From NCBI GenBank assembly GCA_019637225.1, contig JAHBWC010000007.1, forward strand, positions 1 to 64,000: 64,000 nucleotides of DNA. Reading direction: 5' to 3'. The DNA is from Labilithrix sp. (lineage in GTDB: Bacteria; Myxococcota_A; Polyangia; Polyangiales; Polyangiaceae). Numbering within the stretch: the first letter of the stretch is position 1; the number at the start of each line of letters is the position of its first letter. Both the position numbers and the translations under genes were made by a program. Shown in pieces: positions 54,884-62,195 of the stretch. A model generated the notes under the pieces. That model did no database searches and was not told the DNA's origin. It saw only the letters and a program-made list of their open reading frames with translations.

Positions 54884-56056
54884 TCAGGGCAGGACGCGCG
54901 CGAGGATCATCTCGACGACTTCCCGTTTGCGCTCGGCGAGGTGCTCGGGACGGTGCCAGTCCATCGGCCAGATCGACGCGACGAAGGGCTCCTCCTGGAA
55001 CGGGAAGGCGATCATCGCGACGCACGAGAGCACGAGGTGCCGGGCGTCGATGTCTCTCCGCACCTCGCCGCGCGCGCGCATCTCGTCGAGGCGGGCGACG
55101 ATCGCGTCGAAGATGGGAGCCACGTGGTCCGCGATGACCCCGGTAGCGACCGGATCGCTGCTGTCTCGACGGGCCTCGTGCCGCATGATCGCGAGGAAGG
55201 CGCCGTTCGTCGCGAAGAAGCGGAGCAGCAGATCGACGAACGCCTCGGCGAGCGCGCGGAGCTCCGCGGGGCCGCGGCGCTTCTTGCCCCTGCGGTCGGC
55301 GACGGGCGCATCCATTTGCGAGAGCAGCCCCCACGCGCCCTCCGTCATCGCCTCGACGCCGCCGCGTACGACCTCCGCGTGGAGGCCCGCCTTGTCGACG
55401 AAGTAGTGATGAATGAGGGCCTGCTGAACCGCGGCGGCGCGTGCGATCGAGCCGAGGCGCGCCCCGTCGAAGCCCTTCGCGGCGAACTCCGAGGCCGCGG
55501 CCTCGAGGATGCGCCGCTTCGTCTCGGCGGCGTTGCGCTCCTTCTTCCGCGGCGCTGCGGGCGCCGCGTGACCGGCGTGCTGCTTCGCGCGCGCGTCGGC
55601 GCGCGTCGCGTCGCGCGAGCCGCGCGCCGTTCGCTTCGAGGGCCCGAGATCGGCCGCGCGGGAGGAGTCCGTCGAGCTCGGCATCGCGCGATCCGAACGT
55701 AGACCAGGCTTCTTCTGGCGAACAGCCGACTGCGGCGCGCGCGAGCCGGACGTGGGCGTCGCGCGCGGGCCGGGCGTGGGCGTCGCGCGCGGGCCGGGGG
55801 TCCGTGGCGCGCGCGGGCCGCGTCGCCGCGAGCCGGGCGGCTCCGGCGTTGGAGGCTCCTCGTTCGCCGCCGGGACGTCGTCGCTCGGCGGCGTCGCGGC
55901 GTCCCTCGTCGCCGGCGGTGCGACGCGCAGGGTCGCTCCCGGCGGATCGTTCGGCGTCGCGTCGGTCGGCGCGTGCGCGGCGGCCGGCGCGGCCTTCGGG
56001 GCGGCGGGGACGGAAGGGGGGACGCTTCGCGACGTCGTCGTGAGACCTAGCTTCAA
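54884..56056 (-). CDS. TetR-family regulator with long disordered N-terminal extension
   Basis: From the ATG at 56056 the protein has 390 residues. The first 170 are Pro/Ala/Arg-rich and disordered, with three 24-bp DNA repeats at 55748-55819 encoding TPGPRATP-like units. The TetR helix-turn-helix is ETKRRILEAAASEFAAKGFDGARLGSIARAAAVQQALIHHYF. A helical ligand domain follows (LRALAEAFVDLLLRFFATNGAFLAIMRHEAR). A shorter start at 55684 (266 residues) is possible. It is downstream of and co-oriented with the diiron enzyme gene, 131 bases away, making it the best candidate regulator for the palindrome at 57223-57251. Confidence 0.82.
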   Translation of the reverse strand: MKLGLTTTSRSVPPSVPAAPKAAPAAAHAPTDATPNDPPGATLRVAPPATRDAATPPSDDVPAANEEPPTPEPPGSRRRGPRAPRTPGPRATPTPGPRATPTSGSRAPQSAVRQKKPGLRSDRAMPSSTDSSRAADLGPSKRTARGSRDATRADARAKQHAGHAAPAAPRKKERNAAETKRRILEAAASEFAAKGFDGARLGSIARAAAVQQALIHHYFVDKAGLHAEVVRGGVEAMTEGAWGLLSQMDAPVADRRGKKRRGPAELRALAEAFVDLLLRFFATNGAFLAIMRHEARRDSSDPVATGVIADHVAPIFDAIVARLDEMRARGEVRRDIDARHLVLSCVAMIAFPFQEEPFVASIWPMDWHRPEHLAERKREVVEMILARVLP

Positions 56057-56187
56057 GGTTGCTCCTGCGTGGGCTCACGAGCCGGCGCGTCGCGCCGAGC
56101 TGGCGTGCACGGGCGCGATCGTATCGGAGGATCTGCCCGACGACGAAACATCGACGCGCGGCGCCCGAGCCTCCGCGGCCGCGGCGC

Positions 56188-57222
56188 TCAGGCGCTGGGC
56201 TCCCAGGTCTCGTACTCGATGACGTCGAGCTCTTCGAAGCCCTTCCTTACGCGGGGCGTCAGCAAGCCGAGCCGCTTCACGTTCGGGACGATCTTGCTGA
56301 AGAGGAGCCGGCGGAACATCTGCAGCATCATCGACGACGCAGCGGCGGCCTCGCACTCGGCCTGGGGGAGCCCGACCGTGGCCCAGACCTCCTGCGCGAG
56401 GAAGCGGTCACGGAGGAGGCGCGAGCTCTCGATGACGAACTCCTCGCGATCGCGGAGCTCGCTCGCGGGCATGTCGGCGTAAAAGCCCTTCAGCGACATC
56501 ACGCCGAACGCCACGTGGCGCGCCTCGTCCTGCATGATCATCTGCGTGATCTGCTTGATGAGCGGCTCCTCGGCGGTCTGGTGGATGAGGCCGAACGCGC
56601 CGAGCGCGACGCCTTCGATCAGGATCTGCATCCCGAGGAACTTGAAGTCCCAGCGCGAATCGCCGAGCACCGTGTCGAGCAGCGTCTTCAGGTGCGCGCT
56701 CGGCGGGTAGACGAGCTCGATCTTCTCGGAGAGGTAGCGGTTGTACGCCTCGACGTGGCGCGCCTCGTCGAAGACCTGCGCCGCGGCGTAGAGCTTGGCG
56801 TCCATCGTCGGCGCTTGCTCGACGATCTGCGCCGTCGCCAGGAGCGCGCCCTGCTCGCCGTGCAGGAAGTTCGAGATCATGTAGCTCGCGAGGTGGCGGC
56901 GGAGCTTCGGGATCTCCGTCTTGGGATCGAGCTTCTTCCAGATGTCGGTCCCGAAGATGGGGTTGAACGCGTCGTTGACGATCTGGCTCTCGGGGTCGAC
57001 GTTCGTCGTCCACGCGAGGTCCGTGCGCGCGTTCCAGTTCAGGTCCTTCGACTTCTCGTAGAGCGTTCGCAGCTCGGGCCGCTGCGTCCCGTAGTCCCAG
57101 GCGTAGGTCGTGATCGGCGCGCCGCCGCTCGCGAGCACCACCTCGCTCTCGGGCGCCCGCGGCGCCGCGGCGGAGGAGGTGAGGGCCGACGACGACGTGC
57201 GGTTCGGTACGGCGAGGGTCAT
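56188..57222 (-). CDS. diiron ferritin-like oxygenase/oxidase
   Basis: This 344-residue protein has the complete six-ligand pattern of a carboxylate-bridged diiron enzyme: Glu123 in HGEQGAL, Glu153 and His156 in FDEARHVEAY, Glu203 in IEGVALGAF, Glu233 and His236 in QDEARHVAFG. The spacing (30, 50 and 30 residues) is close to acyl-ACP desaturases and toluene monooxygenase subunits. It may hydroxylate or desaturate a lipid or other substrate. No reductase gene is adjacent. The ATG at 57222 has no Shine-Dalgarno and directly follows the promoter palindrome, so the mRNA may be leaderless. Confidence 0.85.
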   Translation of the reverse strand: MTLAVPNRTSSSALTSSAAAPRAPESEVVLASGGAPITTYAWDYGTQRPELRTLYEKSKDLNWNARTDLAWTTNVDPESQIVNDAFNPIFGTDIWKKLDPKTEIPKLRRHLASYMISNFLHGEQGALLATAQIVEQAPTMDAKLYAAAQVFDEARHVEAYNRYLSEKIELVYPPSAHLKTLLDTVLGDSRWDFKFLGMQILIEGVALGAFGLIHQTAEEPLIKQITQMIMQDEARHVAFGVMSLKGFYADMPASELRDREEFVIESSRLLRDRFLAQEVWATVGLPQAECEAAAASSMMLQMFRRLLFSKIVPNVKRLGLLTPRVRKGFEELDVIEYETWEPSA

Positions 57223-57257
57223 GAACTAACTTTTTAGTAAATAGTTAGTTCTGTCAA
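57223..57257 (-). promoter_or_regulatory. TTGACA promoter with GAACTAACT-N11-AGTTAGTTC palindrome
   Basis: Perfect nine-base arms at 57223-57231 and 57243-57251 surround an AT-rich centre. On the minus strand a consensus -35 box TTGACA (57252-57257) abuts the palindrome, and an AT-rich -10 region lies inside it. The start codon follows directly. This is a typical place for a TetR-type repressor to block RNA polymerase. Confidence 0.72.
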
Positions 57258-57554
57258 GGAGGGGCAAATTGCCCGAGAAAACGCGCGCTCGCTGGCGTCT
57301 GGCGCCGCGGGGCAGTCCGCGACGGCGGCGGAGGAGCGCGCGGCGAGGGAGCGCGACGGCTGACGGAGTACGCGGCTTCGGGCGTCTCCGGAGCGCGCGG
57401 CTGCGAGCGCGACGGCTGACGCCGCGGCGGCGGAGCGCGCGGCCTGGAGGCTGCGAAGGTGAGCGGCGCGCGCTCGCGAGGCGACGGCGTGTCAGCGGCG
57501 GAGGAGCGCGCGGCTGCGAAGGTGAGCAGCGCGCGCTCGCGAGGCGACGGCGTG
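57252..57554. other. GC-rich spacer between two minus-strand genes
   Basis: This spacer of about 300 bases contains short repeated words (GGAGCGCGCGGC, GCGACGGCTGACG) and a 54-bp duplication described separately. Long open frames in it arise from the repeats and lack coding character. I see no gene. Confidence 0.6.
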
Positions 57555-57565
57555 TTAGCGGCGGA
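57449..57565. repeat. 54-bp duplication of the end of the repeat-rich membrane protein gene
   Basis: A 54-base unit at 57449-57502 recurs at 57512-57565 with two mismatches. The second copy contains the stop codon and last codons of the 57555-59819 gene (TAA). The first copy has TGA at the same place. It is a tandem duplication of the gene's 3' end. Confidence 0.85.
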
Positions 57566-59819
57566 GCTGCTCTTCGCCGAGCTCGCTGAGGATGTCCTCG
57601 ACGCTCTGGTCGCCGCTCTTCTTCGACGGCGCGACCGTGGTGCGCGTGGCGGCGGTGCCTGCGGTCGGCGCCACGGCGACCGGCCTGGCAGCGATCGGCG
57701 CGGAGGGAGGGCTCACGGCGCGGTTCGGCGCGACGGGCGCCGCGAACGGCGAGGCCGCAGCCGCCTCCGAGCCGGTCTTCGTCGCCGCGGGGATCGCGGG
57801 CGTCTGCGGTACGGCGGCGATGGGCGCAGCGGCGACGGGCGCAGCGGCGACGGGCGCGGCGGCGACGGGCGCGGCAGCGACAGGCGCAGCGGCCACGGGC
57901 GCGGCGGCCACGGGCGTGGTCGGGAAGTCGTCGGAGCTGATCGTGATCGTCGCTGGCGGCGCGCTCGGGACCGGAGGAACGCTCGGCGCGTCGGCGCTCG
58001 GCGCGAGCGTCACGACGTCGCGCTCCGCGGAGCTCGCCTGGCTCGACGTGGCAGCGCGATCGTCGGAGTGCACGAAGAGGACGCCCGCGAGCATGACGCC
58101 GAGCGCCATCATCGCGACCGTGGCGGCCGCGATGACCGACGCCGACAGCTTGAACGCAGCCGGCTGCGCGAGGGGCGCGCCACGCCTCGACGAGCTCGGG
58201 CCCATCGTGACGATCCACGGGCTCTCGGCGGAAGCGTCGTGCGGGTGCATCGACGCCATCGACCGGCGCGTCGACGGCGGCTGCGCGGGAAACGCATGCG
58301 GGTGCATCGAGGCCATCGAGCGACGCATCGGCGCCGGCACCGAGCCGGCGTGCGGCGGCATCGCGGCCATCGCGTGGTGCACCGCGAGGGGGAAGGACGG
58401 CGGCGGCATCGACGCGGCGCCGTGCGGGGGAACCGAGGGCATCGAGGCGCGCGGCGCGTGCTGCGCGTGAAGCTCGCTCGGCTGCATGGAGGGCATCGAG
58501 CGCTGCATCGAGGCGTGCTGCGCGTGCTGCGCGTGGAGCTCGCTCGGGTGCACGGAGGGCATCGAGCGGCGCATCGAGGCGGGAGGCGCGTGCTGCGCGT
58601 GCGGCGCGTGCTGCGCGTGGAGCTCGCTCGGGTGCACGGAGGGCATCGATCGGCGCCTCGAGGTGGGCGGCGCGGGGACGGAAGGCAGGGAGCGGCGCAT
58701 CGACGCCACCGGCGCCGGGGGCGCGGCGACGTCGTGCGGATGCATCGAGCGACGCATCGACGGCGAGGGCGCGATCTCGTGGAACGAGGGGCTCGAGCGG
58801 CGCGGCGTGGGGGACGGCAGCGGCTGCGCCTCGAAGGGCGGCGGGAGGATCTGCGCGGCAGGCTCGGGGGCCGCGCCGAAGAGGAGACGCGAGAGCGCCT
58901 CGCGATCGGTCGGCTCCGGTTGGCTCGGAACGCTGGCGGTCGGGCCGTAGGGCGAGACTTCTTCGACCTCGTCGATCTCTTCGATCTCCGACGTCGCGAG
59001 GTGCGCGTGCTCGAGGCTCGCGTCCGAGCCGCCGTCCGCGCCGTAGGCGTGCGCGTCGCTCGCGTCGTAGCCTTCGCGCGGCTCGTAGCCGTGATGGCCG
59101 TCGTGGGCGTAGCCGTCGTGCGCGTGGCCGTCGTGGGCGTAGCCGTCGTGCGCGTGGCCGTCGTGGGCGTAGCCGTCGTGCGCGTGGCCGTCGCGGGCGT
59201 CGTAGCCGTCGTGCGCGTCGTAGCCGTCGTGGGTGTAGCCGCCGTGGGCGTACCCGTCGTGGTCGGCGCCCGCGTCGTGCGCGAGCTCCTCCGTGGCGAC
59301 ACACGAGGCGCGAAACGTCGTGACGCTGTCGGGGCCGTCGCTTCGCCGTGCGCCGCGCTCGGACGGCGCGACGATCGACCCGCGAGCGACGAACGACGTG
59401 ACGTCGTCTTCTTCGACTTCGCCGTCCGCGAGAGGCTCTTCGCCGAAGCCACGGGCGAACGCGGCGGCGGCCGCCTCGGGCGACCAGCCGTCCTCGGCCG
59501 TCCGCCGACCGTGGCTGGGAGCCGCGGGCTCCTTCGAGAGCGCGACGTACGACTCACGCGCCGACCGGGTCGGGTTGTCGCCCGAGTCGCGCCCGAGCGG
59601 CCCCTGCTCGACCGGCGCGACATGCGAACCGTACGGGGCGCGCGTCGGTGCGTCCTCGTACCCGGAGAACGCCGCGAAGCCCGCCAGATCGTCGGCCACG
59701 ACGTACGACGGAGCCCTGGCCCGCATCGGCGCGCTCGTGTCGATCCCTTCGGGAGCCGCGTCGTGCTCCGGGTCGGAAGCAGAGCGGCGCGAGCGGTGTA
59801 GGATATCCCGTCGACTCAT
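57555..59819 (-). CDS. large repeat-rich single-pass membrane protein (RRSM and His-rich repeats)
   Basis: This 754-residue protein has an acidic/Ser-rich N-terminal part, then His/Asp/Gly/Tyr decapeptide repeats (HDGHAHDGYA). Many copies of an RRSM-type unit follow (SMRRSMPSVHPSELHAQHA, MRRSMASMHPH), then one transmembrane helix near residue 570 (KLSASVIAAATVAMMALGVMLAGVLFV). The remainder is Pro/Ala-rich, with six PVAAA units, and the protein ends DQSVEDILSELGEEQLRR. I recognise no family. The Arg-Arg-Ser sites resemble basophilic kinase sites, and the His-rich section could bind metals. Both are inferences. The start ATG 59819 fits the N-terminal coding signal. Confidence 0.72.
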   Translation of the reverse strand: MSRRDILHRSRRSASDPEHDAAPEGIDTSAPMRARAPSYVVADDLAGFAAFSGYEDAPTRAPYGSHVAPVEQGPLGRDSGDNPTRSARESYVALSKEPAAPSHGRRTAEDGWSPEAAAAAFARGFGEEPLADGEVEEDDVTSFVARGSIVAPSERGARRSDGPDSVTTFRASCVATEELAHDAGADHDGYAHGGYTHDGYDAHDGYDARDGHAHDGYAHDGHAHDGYAHDGHAHDGYAHDGHHGYEPREGYDASDAHAYGADGGSDASLEHAHLATSEIEEIDEVEEVSPYGPTASVPSQPEPTDREALSRLLFGAAPEPAAQILPPPFEAQPLPSPTPRRSSPSFHEIAPSPSMRRSMHPHDVAAPPAPVASMRRSLPSVPAPPTSRRRSMPSVHPSELHAQHAPHAQHAPPASMRRSMPSVHPSELHAQHAQHASMQRSMPSMQPSELHAQHAPRASMPSVPPHGAASMPPPSFPLAVHHAMAAMPPHAGSVPAPMRRSMASMHPHAFPAQPPSTRRSMASMHPHDASAESPWIVTMGPSSSRRGAPLAQPAAFKLSASVIAAATVAMMALGVMLAGVLFVHSDDRAATSSQASSAERDVVTLAPSADAPSVPPVPSAPPATITISSDDFPTTPVAAAPVAAAPVAAAPVAAAPVAAAPVAAAPIAAVPQTPAIPAATKTGSEAAAASPFAAPVAPNRAVSPPSAPIAARPVAVAPTAGTAATRTTVAPSKKSGDQSVEDILSELGEEQLRR
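57826..57915. repeat. six tandem 15-bp repeats (PVAAA units)
   Basis: The 15-base unit GCAGCGGCGACGGGC recurs six times with few changes, encoding a Pro-Val-Ala-Ala-Ala chain on the minus strand in the extracytoplasmic part of the large membrane protein. Confidence 0.9.
59101..59190. repeat. three perfect 30-bp tandem repeats (HDGHAHDGYA units)
   Basis: Three identical 30-base copies lie at 59101-59130, 59131-59160 and 59161-59190, with degenerate copies on both sides to about 59265. They encode a His-rich decapeptide on the minus strand. Perfect copies imply recent expansion or copy-number variation. Confidence 0.95.
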
Positions 59820-60019
59820 GGCGTTCACCCAGGGCGCAAAATTGCACTCTGGGTGCCAAGGCAGGATCTGCTGGAACGACGGAGTTTCCGGCGTCTCCTC
59901 ATCCTTCTGCGCAAGCGGGTGGATCGGGCAGATCCCCCACTCTTTCACCACGTAAGACAAGCACTTACATCTGCTCCAGCGCGCTCCCGCCGGCCGACAG
60001 GGCGTCCCGCCGGCATCGA

Positions 60020-61933
60020 TCAGCGGCGGGTGACGCGGAGGTTCCGCGCCGCGCTGACGCTCACGCCTTGCGCGCCGCGAAGGCCGAGCGTGACGCGTGC
60101 GCCCGTCTCGAGCTCGGTCGGGCACGAGCGCTCCGGCGCGCCGTCGACGCTCACGGTGACGCGAGGCCCGCGGCGCCTGACGTCGAGGGTCTGCTTCGCC
60201 GCTTGCGCGAAGGCGCACGACGCGCCGCCGACCTCGAGCTCCGCGCCGCGATCGGAGCGGAGGACGATCGACGGGGCGGCCGCTGTGACGTCGACCTGGA
60301 GCTCGAAGTCCGCGAACGTGACGTCGGTGAGGAACGCGCTCGCGCCGGCGCCGAGCACGAGCCCGCGCGCGGGCTCGAACCGGATCGAGCTGCCCGGGAT
60401 GCCGGCGAGTCGATCGGGCGCGAGCTGATCGGTCCCGCCCACGAGCAGCGGCTTCGGAACGGCGCCGAAGCGCGTGCGCGTCGCGAAGCGGAAGCCGGTG
60501 ACGTTGAACCCCGCGTCGTCGCGATCGTCGAGCCACAGGGCGAGGCCGGAGTCGCCGCTGGCGATCACGTCGAGGCGCGGCCCGGCCGCAGGGTCCTTCA
60601 CGGGATCCGGCGCCACCGCCATCGGCTCGAAGCCGCCGAACCACGGCGACCAGCGCATCCACCGGCGGCCCGTCCAGAGCGCGGGCGCGCCCTCGGCGCC
60701 GGGGAAGAGACGGACCGCTTCGAGCGCCGCGGGATCGATCGGCAGCCCCGGCTCGAGCGTGCCGTCGGCGGAGATCACCCAGACCGTCTTGAAGTCCGAA
60801 AGGCCGCTCTCCGGGCGGATCACGGCGATCGCGCCGCCGGCCTCGAGCGCCACGAACGCGCGCTCGCGACCGGTGACGAGATCGACGGGGCGCTTCGTCG
60901 CGCGACTCGCGTCGGGCGCGAACCACTCGAGCGTCGGCACCTCGTTCTTGCCCGCGTCGAGGCCGCCGGCGACGAGGATCTCTCCGTTCGCGAGGCGGAG
61001 CACCGTCGGGTTCTCGCGCGCGACGTTCAGGAGGGCGACGCCCGCGGTGCGCGCGCGCCGCGTCGTCGGATCGACGATCTCCATCGAGCGGAGCGGACCG
61101 GCCGGGCCGCGGCCGCCGACGAGGAGCGTCTCGCCGGTCGCGAGGACCACGGCGGCGTGGCGCGTGCGCGGCTCCGACAGCTCGATGCGCCCGCGCTCGA
61201 AGTCGCCGACGTCGCTGGGGGCGCCGATCCTCGGGACGTAGACCTCGGCGGTCGCGATCGCGCGGTGAGGTACGTCGCCGATCCCGGACTCGGGATCGTG
61301 TCCTCCGGCGACGAGCGCGGGCGACGGCCCCTCGACGTCGCTCGGCGCTCGGAACGCCGTGATCGTCGGGTTCGATCGACGCGTGTTGAGGCCGAACTCG
61401 AGGCGCTCGATCGCGCCGGTCGACAGATCGCCGACGTAGGTGTGCGGGACCTGCGATCCCGAGAGCGAGCGTCCGCCCGCGACGATGAAGTGACGGCCGA
61501 CCACGCCGAGGGCCACCTCCGAGCGTCGCTCGACGTCGCGCGTGAGGCGGCACGACTCGCCGCCGCGCCACACGAGGACGTTGATCGGACCGGAGCTCGG
61601 AATGTCGGCGACGCCGCGCCAGTCGAAGTCGCGCTGCGACACGTCGACGACGAGCGAGCGCGTCTCCTTCGGGAGGCCCGTCATCGCCCGCCCGACCTCG
61701 TTCAGGAATGCCCCCGCGGTCGGCGGCCGGTCGATCGACGGCTCGAAGTCGCCGGCGGCGTAGATGACCGAGTACGCCTCGCTCTGCGCGACGGGGCACT
61801 GGCGCGGCGAGTACACGACGACGGCGCGCTCCACGATGTCGGGATCGCGCGAGCAGCTGGCCGAGAGCGCCAGCACGGCGAGGCCGCACCAGAGCGCGCT
61901 CGCCTTCCCCCGATGGGCCGTCAGCACCCGCAT
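60020..61933 (-). CDS. lipoprotein with Kelch-like beta-propeller
   Basis: This 637-residue protein has a lipoprotein signal (LSASC lipobox). After an unknown N-terminal region come repeats with the Kelch-like pattern of small Gly clusters (HFIVAGGRSL, PALVAGGHD, HAAVVLATGETLLVGGRG, GEILVAGGLDAG). The C-terminal part has an added beta domain (ADFELQVDVTAAAPSIVLRSDRGAELEVGG) like a jelly-roll lectin. Such large propeller lipoproteins are frequent in myxobacteria and may bind sugars or proteins at the surface. It is divergent from the kinase gene, with a 262-base spacer. Confidence 0.75.
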   Translation of the reverse strand: MRVLTAHRGKASALWCGLAVLALSASCSRDPDIVERAVVVYSPRQCPVAQSEAYSVIYAAGDFEPSIDRPPTAGAFLNEVGRAMTGLPKETRSLVVDVSQRDFDWRGVADIPSSGPINVLVWRGGESCRLTRDVERRSEVALGVVGRHFIVAGGRSLSGSQVPHTYVGDLSTGAIERLEFGLNTRRSNPTITAFRAPSDVEGPSPALVAGGHDPESGIGDVPHRAIATAEVYVPRIGAPSDVGDFERGRIELSEPRTRHAAVVLATGETLLVGGRGPAGPLRSMEIVDPTTRRARTAGVALLNVARENPTVLRLANGEILVAGGLDAGKNEVPTLEWFAPDASRATKRPVDLVTGRERAFVALEAGGAIAVIRPESGLSDFKTVWVISADGTLEPGLPIDPAALEAVRLFPGAEGAPALWTGRRWMRWSPWFGGFEPMAVAPDPVKDPAAGPRLDVIASGDSGLALWLDDRDDAGFNVTGFRFATRTRFGAVPKPLLVGGTDQLAPDRLAGIPGSSIRFEPARGLVLGAGASAFLTDVTFADFELQVDVTAAAPSIVLRSDRGAELEVGGASCAFAQAAKQTLDVRRRGPRVTVSVDGAPERSCPTELETGARVTLGLRGAQGVSVSAARNLRVTRR

Positions 61934-62195
61934 CGTTCGAGCGTACAGTGTACGTCAGACGAGGCCCAGGACGCGACGGGCCGGGGTGACCGCCGCGAAA
62001 CGGCGGTCGACTGCCGTCGCGCTCGAGGTTCCTGATAGAATTCGAGCCATCGCGTCCCATCCTCCGCCAGCGCCGGGCCTCGGTCCGCGGCTGCCGGGGA
62101 GGGAACGCACCGATACAGCGCACCTCTCCAAGCTCCGCCGAACACGGGCCTCGGGTCCGCCGCCGCCGGAGTGACGCCTCCAATCCCCTCCGATC

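Noticed and set aside
57226..59304. A repeat-rich 692-residue minus-strand frame
   Set aside because: It is a frame shift of the same repeats as the 57555-59819 gene. The chosen frame has a transmembrane helix and regular RRSM units, so I kept that one.
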